The notes: generated by a model from the letters alone, not told the origin. Shown: positions 51,429-60,800, numbered from the stretch's first letter. The stretch: DNA of 64,000 nucleotides from Sedimentitalea sp041224545 (GCF_041224545.1 NZ_JBGFGP010000150.1:160414-224413), one strand, 5' to 3'. A program made the numbers and translations.

Positions 51429-52238
51429 TCAGATGTCGGGTGTCACGCCGGGCAGATTGAGCGCTTTCATCATGTCACGAAGCTCCTGCCGGGCCGCGAC
51501 ATTGGAAATGTTCAGCTGTTTCACCCCGATATCCTTGAGGTCGAGCAGGGTCAGCCCGCGCGGGAACAACTCGCGAAAGACCACACGCTCGCTGAATCCG
51601 GGTGCGATCCGAAATCCGATGCGCGCGGCGAGGAGGCGCAGCGCGCGCTCCATCTTTTCCTTGTTGACCATGCGCTGCGTGCCGACGCGGTTGCGCATCA
51701 CGATCCAGTCGATCGGCTGCAATCCAGCCTGGGCGCGCAGTTGTCGCGACTTCCACACCATTTCCGAATAGACCGAGGGGCCGAGTATTTTTTCGCCCTC
51801 CGAATCGATCCGTGCGAGCAGATCGAAATCCACGAAGCTGTCATTCAGCGGGGTGATCAGCGTGTCGGCAAGCGAGTGGGCGACCTGGCTTAGCCTTGTA
51901 TGCGAGCCGGGGCAGTCGATCAGAATGAAATCGCTGTCGGTTTCGAGCTCGGCAACAGCCACGGACAGGCGCTGATCATAGACGTTTTCCCCGGGGTCCA
52001 GAGTGTCGGCGTCGACCTGAGGCAGATCATGGCAGGACGGTCCGGGAAGATCGAGGCCGGATTTCGTGGTAAAGTCGCGGCGATTTTCGACGTATCGGCC
52101 CATCGAACGCTGTCTGAGGTCGAGGTCAAGCGCGCTGACCCGGTGGCCCAGCCGTGCGAGGGCGGTTGCAACATGCATCGAAACCGTCGACTTGCCGGCT
52201 CCGCCCTTTTCGTTCCCGACAACGATGATATGTGCCAT
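51429..52238 (-). CDS. mipZ: Cell-division positioning ATPase MipZ
   Basis: ParA/MinD-type ATPase that forms a polar gradient by binding ParB and keeps FtsZ at mid-cell in alphaproteobacteria. The 269-aa protein begins MAHIIVVGNEKGGAGKSTVS with the deviant Walker A loop (KGGAGKST). It has DLDLRQRSMGRYVENR, a MipZ feature, and DFILIDCPGSHTRLS as switch region. The C-terminal MipZ-specific part ends RQELRDMMKALNLP. It is transcribed alone; about 140 featureless bases separate it from the upstream end of the sulfotransferase gene. Confidence 0.95.
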   Translation of the reverse strand: MAHIIVVGNEKGGAGKSTVSMHVATALARLGHRVSALDLDLRQRSMGRYVENRRDFTTKSGLDLPGPSCHDLPQVDADTLDPGENVYDQRLSVAVAELETDSDFILIDCPGSHTRLSQVAHSLADTLITPLNDSFVDFDLLARIDSEGEKILGPSVYSEMVWKSRQLRAQAGLQPIDWIVMRNRVGTQRMVNKEKMERALRLLAARIGFRIAPGFSERVVFRELFPRGLTLLDLKDIGVKQLNISNVAARQELRDMMKALNLPGVTPDI

Positions 52239-52380
52239 GCCCGATCCTTCCGCTGCCGCTTGGCGCGGCTTAGAATTTGCTGGGCACTCTATATGTTGCG
52301 GGTGGGACGATGGAAAGCGCCCACGGCGAGTTTTCCGGTCCTGTCGCAGCAGTTTCGATGGTCGGCGAACCGCGGCTGCG

Positions 52381-54012
52381 TCAGGTGAGTCCGGCAGCCT
52401 CGAATGCGGTGACCAGTGGCGACAGATGCGCTTCGTATCGGCGCCATCCCTGATCGCTGTCGCGGTAAATTCCCTGCCGTACCTGCGCTGTGCTGGCGGT
52501 CAGGACCGGCGTCTTTGCGGTTTGCGGTTCAAGGCAGGCATCGGTCCAGCCAAGGTCGCAGGCGTTCAACAGATTTCGGACCGTGTGTTCCGTGTTGCTG
52601 ATCAGGTCGGCATAGGCCAGATCGAAAACCTGGCTGGTGAACCGCTCGGACCAGAAGCGCATCATGTCACGGTGCAGCAGCGTGTAGGCGGCGATGTCGG
52701 CCATGTCATAGGCAAAGCCATTCCCCGGCGACGCGAACAGGTGACGGAACAGCGACCACGCCACGGGCATGGGCGCGCGTGTCAAAGAGACGATCCGCGC
52801 CTCGGGCAGCGCGGCGCAGATCAGCCCGGCCCAGCGGAAGTTCAGTGGCATCTTGTCGATCAGCACCGCCGACCCGTCCGAGTGCCGCCCCATCCCGTCG
52901 ATGATCCGCGCGCGCAGTTCAAGCAGGTCGTCGCGGCTCGGGGCCGGGCGGTTTTCGTCCTGTAACCTGCGCAGCAGCGGCACGATGGCGTTTGACACGA
53001 CCGACAACTCCCCGGCGGGTTGTGCGTCATCCGTTTGCCCGAGTATGCGTTCAACCAGCGTGGTGCCGGAGCGGGGCAGGCCGACGACAAAGATCGGGCG
53101 CGGCGCGTCGGTATAGTCGGGGGGCAGGGCGTCGGGCGGTTCGGCCAACAGGGATTTGTACCACGCGAACCGCTGCGCCTCGCGTGTGATGTCGAAACCG
53201 GATGCGGCCTTGCACAATCGGTTGCCGTGCAGCAAGTGAGCAAAGGCGGTATCCTTGTCACCGGTATCATCCAGCGCCTTGAACAGGGCGAAATGCAAGG
53301 CTGCGACGTCGGGATCGTCCTTGCGGTGGCGTGTCAGCAGCTCTTGCATCTGGCGAATATGTGGATCGCCCGAGGTGAAGGTCTTGCACCCGGCGAGGTT
53401 CTGGTGAAGCGAAGCGATATCCGGGCTGAGGGCGATGGCCCGGGCGAAATAATCGGCGGCCTGCTTCATGTCGCCATTGGCCAGTGCGATGAGTCCAAGG
53501 TGGTTGAGCGGTCCGGCCCGGTCACCATCCTGTTGCATCGCCGCGATGTGGCAGTCTTGCGCCGCATCCAGCCGCCCGAGTTCGCGCAGAATGCACCCCT
53601 TGGTGTCCAGCGCCACGGGGTCATCCGGATGATATCGCAACACTGCATTCACCGCCTCCAGCGCCGCGTTGCCGCGCCCCATGTCGAGCAGGCAGCGGCA
53701 CAGTGACAGGCCCAATCCTGCATGACCGGGGCGGAGCGCGACCGCATCGGTCCAGTGCTGTGCCGCCTCGTGAAACTGGCGCATGTGCTGGCAATGCCGG
53801 GCCTTTTCGGCAAGGAGCGACGCGGCGGACGAACCGATCGCCGCAAGCGCCTTGCGCGCGCGCAGGTTGCCCGGAAACCGCGACAGGACGGTGCCATAAT
53901 CGCGTGCCGCTCCGGTGATGTCGCCCGCGCGCCTCGCACCTTCCGCGCGGGTCAGGATCTTGCGGACATCCAGAGAGGGTTGATCCGCGTGCATATGGAG
54001 CTGAACGGACAT
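52381..54012 (-). CDS. TPR-repeat sulfotransferase-family protein
   Basis: A 543-aa two-part protein. Residues about 15-235 are tetratricopeptide repeats (for example DPVALDTKGCILRELGRLDA and PLNHLGLIALANGDMKQAAD). Residues about 290-540 are a sulfotransferase domain with the 5'-phosphosulfate loop IFVVGLPRSGTTLVERIL and a 3'-phosphate-binding region near VSLTRAPMPVAWSLFRHL. It is predicted to transfer sulfate from PAPS to an unknown acceptor. The start at 54012 is the first ATG of the frame. It lies between mipZ and the rpmE terminator as a separate unit. Related genes occur in many copies in marine alphaproteobacteria. Confidence 0.85.
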   Translation of the reverse strand: MSVQLHMHADQPSLDVRKILTRAEGARRAGDITGAARDYGTVLSRFPGNLRARKALAAIGSSAASLLAEKARHCQHMRQFHEAAQHWTDAVALRPGHAGLGLSLCRCLLDMGRGNAALEAVNAVLRYHPDDPVALDTKGCILRELGRLDAAQDCHIAAMQQDGDRAGPLNHLGLIALANGDMKQAADYFARAIALSPDIASLHQNLAGCKTFTSGDPHIRQMQELLTRHRKDDPDVAALHFALFKALDDTGDKDTAFAHLLHGNRLCKAASGFDITREAQRFAWYKSLLAEPPDALPPDYTDAPRPIFVVGLPRSGTTLVERILGQTDDAQPAGELSVVSNAIVPLLRRLQDENRPAPSRDDLLELRARIIDGMGRHSDGSAVLIDKMPLNFRWAGLICAALPEARIVSLTRAPMPVAWSLFRHLFASPGNGFAYDMADIAAYTLLHRDMMRFWSERFTSQVFDLAYADLISNTEHTVRNLLNACDLGWTDACLEPQTAKTPVLTASTAQVRQGIYRDSDQGWRRYEAHLSPLVTAFEAAGLT

Positions 54013-54100
54013 GGCGTTTCCGGTGCTGTATCAGATTTCACTGCAGGGTGGCAGCAAAGCCTTGCCAAATCGTCACCGTCGTGACGAAACCCGACGACAC

Positions 54101-54134
54101 CAAACGCAAAACGCCGCGGCGAGGGCCGCGGCGT
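54101..54134 (-). terminator. Rho-independent terminator after rpmE
   Basis: On the minus strand 28 bases after the rpmE stop: a perfect 10-bp stem ACGCCGCGGC, loop CCTC, GCCGCGGCGT, followed by TTTGCGTTTG. It ends the trmD-rplS-rpmE cluster. Confidence 0.87.
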
Positions 54135-54161
54135 TGCATCGAACAGGATCGATCGGTTCGA

Positions 54162-54383
54162 TCAGAAACCGAGACCTTCGTATTTTTTCTTGAACTTGGA
54201 CACGCGACCGCCGGTGTCCATCAGGCGGGTGCCGCCACCGGTCCATGCGGGGTGCACACTGGGATCAATATCAAGTGCCAGCGAGTCGCCTTCCTTGCCC
54301 CAGGTCGATTTCATCTGGATCACGGTCCCATCGGTCAGTTTGACGTCGATGAGGTGGTAGTCGGGATGGATATCTTTTTTCAT
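54162..54383 (-). CDS. rpmE: 50S ribosomal protein L31 (zinc-free type)
   Basis: A 73-aa ribosomal protein of the large subunit. MKKDIHPDYHLIDVKLTDGT and HPAWTGGGTRLMDTGGRVSK match L31 of alphaproteobacteria. It lacks the CxxC zinc motif of the C+ form, so it needs no zinc. It follows rplS by 11 bases and ends in a strong terminator. Confidence 0.96.
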   Translation of the reverse strand: MKKDIHPDYHLIDVKLTDGTVIQMKSTWGKEGDSLALDIDPSVHPAWTGGGTRLMDTGGRVSKFKKKYEGLGF

Positions 54384-54394
54384 GTGTCCGCTCC

Positions 54395-54778
54395 TCAGGC
54401 CTGAGCGCCCGACTTGGGCTTGTAGTTCGAATCTTCCGCGATACGGGCGGATTTGCCGCGACGCGAGCGCAGGTAGTAAAGCTTGGCGCGGCGAACACGG
54501 CCACGGCGCACCACGGTGATGCTTTCGATATTGGTCGAGTGCAGCGGGAAAACACGTTCCACGCCTTCACCAAAGGAAATCTTGCGCACGGTGAACGCGC
54601 CGGCGATACCGTTACCGCCCTTGCGCGAAATGCAGACGCCTTCGTAGTTCTGCACACGGGTGCGCGACCCTTCGGTCACTTTATAGCCGACACGGATGGT
54701 GTCTCCGGCTTTAAAATCGGGAATGTCCTTTCCCAGGGCGGCAATCTGTTCCGCCTCAAGCTGTGCGATAAGATCCAT
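54395..54778 (-). CDS. rplS: 50S ribosomal protein L19
   Basis: A 127-aa large-subunit protein at the 30S-50S interface. It has the L19 signature ERVFPLHSTNIESITVVRRG and the tail KLYYLRSRRGKSARI. The ATG at 54778 is set by AGGAGAG just upstream. In-frame codons further up (to 54856) are leader sequence. It is followed closely by rpmE; upstream lies a 306-base gap to trmD containing a possible terminator and presumably the rplS promoter. Confidence 0.97.
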   Translation of the reverse strand: MDLIAQLEAEQIAALGKDIPDFKAGDTIRVGYKVTEGSRTRVQNYEGVCISRKGGNGIAGAFTVRKISFGEGVERVFPLHSTNIESITVVRRGRVRRAKLYYLRSRRGKSARIAEDSNYKPKSGAQA

Positions 54779-54947
54779 CGCATCTCTCCTAATTGCTCGC
54801 GGTTTATCCACGAAGATTTGCGCGTCCTCAGAGCTCTTGGTCTTCACCGGGTCCACCGCAGTGCCCGCCAGAGATCAGGTCGTCATTCCTTGGTCACTTT
54901 CTTGTTGCCAGCCCCGCGCAGGTCGAAGAAAACAGGCGGACGAACAG

Positions 54948-54980
54948 CAAAAAGGCCCCGAGTCGCTTTCGCCACCGGGA
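54948..54980 (-). terminator. Possible terminator between trmD and rplS
   Basis: In the 306-base gap after trmD, a minus-strand imperfect stem (CCCGGTGGC, loop GAAA, GCGACTCGGGG) is followed by CCTTTTTG. It suggests that rplS-rpmE are transcribed partly from their own promoter. I see no gene or clear promoter box in the rest of this gap. Confidence 0.5.
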
Positions 54981-55084
54981 ATTCGCGCGGTATAGGAGGT
55001 TTGACCGGGGTGATCAAGGGGGGTCTTCTGGCGCGAGGCTGGATTGATTGCAGCGCGCGCCAACCCCGCGCTGAACGGTTTTCG

Positions 55085-55909
55085 TCAGCTTTCCGAGCCG
55101 GTGTCTTGCCGATAGCGTGCCCACAGGTCAGGGCGTCGCTGTTTCGTGATCCGTTCGGACATGTCGCGCCGCCACCGCGCGGTCTTGGCGTGATCTCCTG
55201 CGGTCAGGACCGCCGGGATCGTGCGGTCTTTCCAGGTCGCGGGGCGGGTGTATTGCGGGTGTTCGAGCAGGCCTTCGGAAAAGCTCTCTTCTTCGGTCGA
55301 GGCATCGTTGCCCAACACCCCCGGCAATAGCCGGACCGTCGCATCGATCAGCGCCTGTGCCGCGATTTCGCCCCCGGTCATCACAAAGTCACCGAGGCTG
55401 ACTTCCTGCACGCCATATTCCTCGAGAACCCGTTCATCGACGCCCTCGAAGCGACCGCACAACAAGGTGACCCCATCCGCGGATGCGAGCGATTTCATCA
55501 ATTCCTGCGTCATCGGGCGACCGCGTGGTGACAGGTAGATCAGCGGACAGTTTCCGGTCGCATGGCTCTGCGCGGCCTCGATTGCCGGGCCGACTACATC
55601 GGCGCGCAACACCATGCCCGCGCCACCGCCTGCCGGGGTGTCATCGACGTTGCGGTGCTTGCCGATGCCAAAGCCGCGCAGGTCGATCGTTTCCAGCTGC
55701 CAAAGTCCTTCCTGCAACGCCTTGCCGGTCAGGCTTTCACCCAGAACGCCGGGGAAGGCGGTGGGGAACAGGGTGATGACCCTGGCTTTCCAGACCCCCT
55801 TGAGATCAGGAGTCGGAGTGATCAGCTCACGCGGCTGCGACGACGCGCGGATGGTCTTGCGGCCCAGCGACCGGTGATTGGCTGAAGAAGGTTTGGTTGG
55901 CTCGGTCAT
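55085..55909 (-). CDS. trmD: tRNA (guanine-N1)-methyltransferase TrmD
   Basis: Methylates G37 at N1 in tRNAs with CNN anticodons, preventing +1 frameshifting. The 274-aa protein has the SPOUT-fold start ARVITLFPTAFPGVLGESL and FGIGKHRNVDDTPAGGGAGM. The knot region is LIYLSPRGRPMTQ with LLCGRFEGVDERVLE, followed by SLGDFVMTGGE. A 40-residue N-terminal extension precedes the conserved part; an internal start cannot be excluded. It lies upstream of rplS-rpmE as is usual. No rimM is seen directly upstream. Confidence 0.96.
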   Translation of the reverse strand: MTEPTKPSSANHRSLGRKTIRASSQPRELITPTPDLKGVWKARVITLFPTAFPGVLGESLTGKALQEGLWQLETIDLRGFGIGKHRNVDDTPAGGGAGMVLRADVVGPAIEAAQSHATGNCPLIYLSPRGRPMTQELMKSLASADGVTLLCGRFEGVDERVLEEYGVQEVSLGDFVMTGGEIAAQALIDATVRLLPGVLGNDASTEEESFSEGLLEHPQYTRPATWKDRTIPAVLTAGDHAKTARWRRDMSERITKQRRPDLWARYRQDTGSES

Positions 55910-56267
55910 GGCGGCGTCTTAGGGGAATGACGCGGGCAAGAAAACGGAAATCTCTGCTTCGCGCTGTTGGGAGGTGCCACATTTGTCCTGTCGGACTTTG
56001 GCGACCCCATGAAAACGCGCATCGAGTGAGACCGCATGGAAAAAGCTGCCCTGCGGTTCCGATCTTGTCCCGGCCTACGGACTGGTCCCGCTGATCGCCG
56101 GAGCAGTGACACCGCCGCAAACGGGCCGATCCAGCGGTGGTCTTGAATACAATCCGGACTACGTTGCGATTTGATCAATCAAGTGCCCCGTCATCAGGGA
56201 ATTCGGCGCAATTGCAGCGCCGCGTTGACGGAGAGGTCCGGCCATCTTTTACCTGCCTGTGCGGCGC
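55910..56267. other. 358-base intergenic stretch without a recognisable gene
   Basis: Between the trmD start and the stop of the small hypothetical gene. No tRNA, RNA gene or convincing frame was found, and rimM, often next to trmD, is absent. A short inverted repeat CGGCGC/GCGCCG (56204-56222) lies 45 bases after the stop of the small hypothetical gene but has no T-run. The stretch presumably carries the trmD promoter. Confidence 0.5.
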
Positions 56268-56657
56268 TCACCCCCGGTCGGTGTGGTCGGTTTCACGGCA
56301 ATGGCGACGGAATGCGCGTTTGAGTACGTCGAGTTCTGCGCGCAGAAGATCGACCTCGGCCCGCAGATTGTCGGCGGCGATGTCCCCGGCGACAAGTGTG
56401 AATTCCCCGAGTTTTTCATTGCTTTCGGCATCCATGACCATGAATGTCTGGACACCATCGCTCAGCGCCCATTTGGGTAGCGGGACCAAGAGATCCCATT
56501 GCCCGGTGCCCGCGCCCCTGGTCAGTTTCACATCCTCCAAGAGCTGATCGAGGTGACGCACTTCGATCCTTGGTTTCGCTCTGCGGGCCGGGGCAGAGAC
56601 GCGCCCTTCCCATTGGCCGTTCAATAGGCGGATCTTGGTCAGGATCAGATCACTCAT
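56268..56657 (-). CDS. Conserved hypothetical protein (Rhodobacterales)
   Basis: Function unknown. A 129-aa soluble protein beginning MSDLILTKIRLLNGQWEGRV. A mostly beta-rich part (residues 1-85, with QWDLLVPLPKWALSDGVQTF) is followed by a basic and acidic helix (NLRAEVDLLRAELDVLKRAF) that looks like a short coiled coil. No signal peptide or membrane segment. It starts 15 bases after the stop of the DUF6478-type gene, so the two probably form an operon and may act together. Confidence 0.7.
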   Translation of the reverse strand: MSDLILTKIRLLNGQWEGRVSAPARRAKPRIEVRHLDQLLEDVKLTRGAGTGQWDLLVPLPKWALSDGVQTFMVMDAESNEKLGEFTLVAGDIAADNLRAEVDLLRAELDVLKRAFRRHCRETDHTDRG

Positions 56658-56672
56658 TGCAGAAGTTTCCAG

Positions 56673-57452
56673 TTACAGCGCGGCACGGCGATGGCGCGCA
56701 AAGGTCAGGTCACGCAGGATGACCTGATTCATCTCGGGCGTTTCAAAAATCAGGTCAAGCCAGATCTTGTTGATCCGCTTCTCGTTGATCCGGGTGTGGG
56801 CGAGATCGAAGTCGACGCGCGCCGTCGTGTTATGCGAGGGCAGTTTGCGACTGATCTGTTCGGTGTTGGGACCGTGCTCGATATTGAGGCGGGCGTAGAT
56901 GTCCAGCGGGGACTCGATTTCGAGAATGCTCTCGATGCGCAGGATGTGATCGCGCTGCAGGTTTTCCGCTGCCGCCGTCGGCAGGTCGATCGCCAGCGAA
57001 AGAAACGAGCCGTCAAATCGGAACACGTCCATCCGCAAACCGAACGGGGCCAGATCCTGAGCCCGTTTGTTGCGCAACTGGCGCAGGGTCAGTTCCGACG
57101 CCGAGCAATCGTGAAACACCTGAACCTCGCCACCGAGCGCGGCTTCGCTGGTCACTGAGCTCAGGCCGGGATAGGGCAGAGGACCGCACCAGACCTCCGG
57201 ACGCCAGGCCCAGTCGGTGCCGTGTGGCCGGGGGAAAGAGCACGACCCGAGTTTTGGCACGGCAAGCCGTCCATCGGCCACATGCATCAGGCGATCGAGA
57301 ATGACGGCCAGCCGGCGTGCTTCGGCGCGTTGCTGGCGCAATTCCGCAGGCTCGGTTTTGTCTGCAGTATTCGCAATGCGCCGCCAGCGGCGACGGACGC
57401 GCGCGTTATGCAGCCGGTTCATCATTTTGCGCATCGCTCGTTCTTTTGCCAA
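56673..57452 (-). CDS. Conserved hypothetical protein, DUF6478-like
   Basis: Function unknown. A 259-aa soluble protein with a very basic N-terminus (MMNRLHNARVRRRWRRIAN) and a central Trp/Pro-rich segment (GTDWAWRPEVWCGPLPYPG). The C-terminal part has mixed alpha/beta character and ends in a basic DLTFARHRRAAL. I associate it with DUF6478 of Rhodobacterales from memory. It is first in a two-gene unit with the 129-aa protein and lies about 200 bases beyond the ilvD stop on the same strand. Confidence 0.65.
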   Translation of the reverse strand: MAKERAMRKMMNRLHNARVRRRWRRIANTADKTEPAELRQQRAEARRLAVILDRLMHVADGRLAVPKLGSCSFPRPHGTDWAWRPEVWCGPLPYPGLSSVTSEAALGGEVQVFHDCSASELTLRQLRNKRAQDLAPFGLRMDVFRFDGSFLSLAIDLPTAAAENLQRDHILRIESILEIESPLDIYARLNIEHGPNTEQISRKLPSHNTTARVDFDLAHTRINEKRINKIWLDLIFETPEMNQVILRDLTFARHRRAAL

Positions 57453-57616
57453 GTCGGCCTCCTTGGCGCATATTTAACGAATTCGTTGCAAGGGGATAAA
57501 CCGGCAATGGTGCCGCATGTCGCTCTCGTGCTGATGACGTGATGCAGCGCCCGGTGCCGTCCCTGACACTTGCGCATCCTATCTGATTCGTCGGCTCTGC
57601 ACGATCAAGGTCGAAG

Positions 57617-57651
57617 GCTGGCCCGGACGGTTCCGTTCCGTCCGGGCCAGC
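57617..57651 (-). terminator. Perfect 14-bp hairpin right after ilvD
   Basis: GCTGGCCCGGACGG (57617-57630), 7-base loop, CCGTCCGGGCCAGC (57638-57651). It begins 3 bases after the ilvD stop on the minus strand and is followed by CTTCGACC, so there is no T-run. Likely an RNA-end stabiliser or a terminator that does not depend on a U-tract. Confidence 0.55.
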
Positions 57652-57654
57652 GGG

Positions 57655-59418
57655 TCAAAGATCCATGTAGACGTGCTTTTCCTGGTCTCCGCCGGGATGC
57701 GTGACCGCGCCCTTGTAGGTCGCACCGACCAGCTGGGCGTATTTCCAGAGCGCACCCGAAGCGTAGATGGTTTCGCGCGGCCCTTTCCAGTCAGCCTTGC
57801 GGGCCTGCAACTCTTCGTCGGTCAGGTCGACGCTGATTTCGCCATTTGGCGCATCGATGGTGATGATATCGCCGGTCTGGATCAGGGCAATCGGGCCGCC
57901 CTGAGCGGCTTCGGGGCCGACATGGCCCACGCAGAAGCCGCGGGTTGCGCCCGAGAAACGCCCGTCGGTGATCAGCGCGACTTTCTTGCCCATACCCTGA
58001 CCCGAAAGTGCCGCCGTGGTGGCCAGCATCTCACGCATTCCGGGACCGCCCGAAGGCCCTTCGTTGCGGATCACGATGACTTCGCCCTCTTCATAGCCAC
58101 GGGCCTTGACCGCTTCGAACGCGTCTTCTTCGCATTCAAAAACACGCGCCGGGCCGACAAAGCGCTGATGGTTTGACGGGATGCCCGCAACCTTGACGAT
58201 GGCGCCTTCGGGCGCGAGGTTGCCTTTGAGACCGACAACGCCGCCGGTTTTGGTCAGCGGATTCTCGATGGGATAGATCACGCGGCCATCGGCCTCGCGG
58301 TCGATCTTGTCGAGTTCCTCGCCGATCGTTTTGCCGGTGGCGGTCATGCAGTCTTCGTGGATAAGCCCGGCCTTGCGCAACTCTTTCATCACGACAGGAA
58401 TGCCGCCGGCGTCATAGAGATCCTTGGCGACATATTGTCCGCCAGGCTTGAGATCGACAAAATAGGGCGTCTCGCGGAAGATGTCGCAGACATCCTGCAG
58501 GAAGAAATCGATGCCGGCCTCGTGCGCGATTGCGGGCAGGTGCAGCCCCGCATTCGTCGAACCGCCGGTGCAGGCCACCACGCGTGCGGCGTTTTCCAGA
58601 GACTGCCGGGTGACCACATCGCGGGCGCGGATGTTCTTTTCAAGCAGGTTCATCACCGCCTGTCCCGATGCCTCGGCGTATTGATCGCGGGATTCGTAAG
58701 GTGCCGGCATCCCCGAACTGTTCATCAGGGCAAGACCGATGGCCTCGGAGACACAGGCCATGGTGTTGGCGGTGAACTGGCCCCCGCAGGCACCGGCAGA
58801 CGGGCAGGCAACGCGTTCGAGCATGTCGAGCGCGGCATCGGACATGGTGCCGTTCTGATGGCGGCCGACCGCTTCGAACATGTCCTGAACCGTCAGGTCG
58901 CGGGTGCGGAAATCTTCCGGAATTTCGTTGACCTGCGGAGCCTTGCCCGGAAGGATCGACCCGCCGTAGATGAACACCGACGGAGTGTTGAGCCGGACCA
59001 TCGCCATCATCATGCCGGGAAGGGATTTGTCGCATCCCGCCAGCCCGACAAGCGCATCATAACAATGCCCGCGCATGGTGAGTTCGACCGTGTCGGCAAT
59101 CGCCTCGCGGCTGGCCAGCGAACTGCGCATGCCTTCATGGCCCATGGCAATGCCATCGGTCACGGTGATCGTGGTGAATTCGCGCGGTGTGCCGGAGGCG
59201 GCCTTGACGCCCAGCTTGACCGCCTGTGCCTGCCGGTTGAGCGAGATATTACAGGGCGCTGCCTCGTTCCAGCAGGTCGCAACGCCGATCAGCGGCTGAT
59301 GGATTTCCTCGTCGCTGACGCCCATCGCATACATGTAGGATCGGTGCGGCGCGCGCTCGGGACCCTCGGTCACGTGACGACTGGGCAGGTTGGTCTTGTC
59401 AAACTTTCTCTTGAGCAT
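57655..59418 (-). CDS. ilvD: Dihydroxy-acid dehydratase
   Basis: Fe-S dehydratase of branched-chain amino acid synthesis: converts 2,3-dihydroxy-isovalerate and -methylvalerate to the 2-keto acids. The 587-aa protein has cluster cysteines in ATCWNEAAPC, LAGCDKSLPGMMMA and CPSAGACGGQFTANTMA. The C-terminal domain has GRFSGATRGFCVGHVGPEAAQGG. The ATG at 59418 matches family length; the frame is open a little further up. It is monocistronic and flanked downstream by a strong hairpin. Confidence 0.96.
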   Translation of the reverse strand: MLKRKFDKTNLPSRHVTEGPERAPHRSYMYAMGVSDEEIHQPLIGVATCWNEAAPCNISLNRQAQAVKLGVKAASGTPREFTTITVTDGIAMGHEGMRSSLASREAIADTVELTMRGHCYDALVGLAGCDKSLPGMMMAMVRLNTPSVFIYGGSILPGKAPQVNEIPEDFRTRDLTVQDMFEAVGRHQNGTMSDAALDMLERVACPSAGACGGQFTANTMACVSEAIGLALMNSSGMPAPYESRDQYAEASGQAVMNLLEKNIRARDVVTRQSLENAARVVACTGGSTNAGLHLPAIAHEAGIDFFLQDVCDIFRETPYFVDLKPGGQYVAKDLYDAGGIPVVMKELRKAGLIHEDCMTATGKTIGEELDKIDREADGRVIYPIENPLTKTGGVVGLKGNLAPEGAIVKVAGIPSNHQRFVGPARVFECEEDAFEAVKARGYEEGEVIVIRNEGPSGGPGMREMLATTAALSGQGMGKKVALITDGRFSGATRGFCVGHVGPEAAQGGPIALIQTGDIITIDAPNGEISVDLTDEELQARKADWKGPRETIYASGALWKYAQLVGATYKGAVTHPGGDQEKHVYMDL

Positions 59419-59485
59419 GGCGGGCCTCCGGAAAACTAGCTGAGATCGGGCATAGCCGTGCGCCCGGTGAGGTACAAGAGTGAAG

Positions 59486-60724
59486 CTAGGCTGCGGCAAG
59501 CGTTACCGGGCGTTCGCGTATCGGAAGATGGACCAATGCGCTGAAGGCGCCGACCGCGATGCCGATCCACCAGACCAGGGTGTAATCTCCATAGATATCG
59601 TACATGCGCCCACCGAGCCAGACGCCGAGAAAGCTGCCAAGCTGGTGGCTGAAGAATATGATGCCATAGAGCGTGCCCATGTAGCGTAGCCCGTAAATCT
59701 GGCCGACAAGACCGGAGGTCAGGGGCACCGTCGCCAGCCAGAGCGAGCCCATGCCGACCGAAAAGAGGACCACGGACAGCGGCGTGATCGGCATCAGGAT
59801 AAACGCGGCGGCAATCACGGTTCGCGCCGTATAGATCGCCGCGAGCAGGTATTTCTTTGAAAAGCGGTTGCCGGCCCAGCCGGCAATCAGTGTCCCCGCG
59901 ACATTCGCAACCCCGATCAGCGAAATCGCGATCGCGCCGAGCGCGGACGTGGTGGTGATGCCGATGCCGTGCAGAACGCCACCGGGCAGGATCGGGCCGC
60001 AGAGTTCGGTGACAAAGGCCGGAAAGTGCGCCGTGATAAAGCCGAGCTGATAGCCGCAGCTGAAAAAACCCATGAAGATCATCAGGAACGTGGGATCCCG
60101 CAGCGCCTGGCCCACCACCTGGCCCATGCCCTCGCCGGCGACAATACCGTCCTGACGTGCCGGAGCACGCATGAACGGCAAGGTCAGGATCGTCGCGGCA
60201 ATCGCGATTGCAAAGATCACGAAAACCTGCTGCCAGAGAAGAAATCCGAGCAGCCACTCGACAAGCGGCGGACCGACAATCTGACCGCCGCTGCCTGCCG
60301 CGGTCACGATGGCGAGGGACATCGAGCGGTTTTCGTCGCTCGCGGCGCGGGCCACCACTGCGAGGATGACGCCGAACCCGGTACCGGCAATGCCAAATCC
60401 CACGAGCCATGAATAGGCTTGATGTTCAAGCGGGGTGACCGATTGTGCAGACAGGACCAGCCCGAGGGCATAAATCAACGCGCCGGCAATGATCGCTTTG
60501 CGGTCGCCGATCTTTTCCGCCAGGGCGCCGAAAATCGGCTGACCAATACCCCACGCCAGATTCTGAATTGCGATCGCCATCGAAAACTCGGCCCGGGGCC
60601 AGCCGAATTCCTCGGCGATGGGAATCTGGAACACGCCATACGAGCCCCGAATCGCAAAGCTGACGAGGATGATGGCACAGCCGACCAGAAGAACGGGCGT
60701 GAACAATGGCGGTTTCTGATACAT
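59486..60724 (-). CDS. MFS transporter (monocarboxylate/oxalate-formate-like)
   Basis: A 412-aa inner-membrane secondary transporter with 12 predicted helices in two halves. The loop 2-3 region reads GALAEKIGDRKAIIAG and the central cytoplasmic loop is APARQDGIVAGEGMGQVV. The pattern FAIRGSYGVFQIPIAEEFGW near the N-terminus is typical of OFA/monocarboxylate-type MFS proteins. The substrate is unknown. It is divergent from zapE across 148 bases holding a GCATCA/TGATGC dyad, and lies 67 bases upstream of ilvD on the same strand. Confidence 0.87.
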   Translation of the reverse strand: MYQKPPLFTPVLLVGCAIILVSFAIRGSYGVFQIPIAEEFGWPRAEFSMAIAIQNLAWGIGQPIFGALAEKIGDRKAIIAGALIYALGLVLSAQSVTPLEHQAYSWLVGFGIAGTGFGVILAVVARAASDENRSMSLAIVTAAGSGGQIVGPPLVEWLLGFLLWQQVFVIFAIAIAATILTLPFMRAPARQDGIVAGEGMGQVVGQALRDPTFLMIFMGFFSCGYQLGFITAHFPAFVTELCGPILPGGVLHGIGITTTSALGAIAISLIGVANVAGTLIAGWAGNRFSKKYLLAAIYTARTVIAAAFILMPITPLSVVLFSVGMGSLWLATVPLTSGLVGQIYGLRYMGTLYGIIFFSHQLGSFLGVWLGGRMYDIYGDYTLVWWIGIAVGAFSALVHLPIRERPVTLAAA

Positions 60725-60800
60725 CGTCGGGCTCCTGAAGTGCGGTTCTGTAAACTAGAGAAAACGCCCGTATTCGCAATTCAGGATATTTTGCCTCTCG

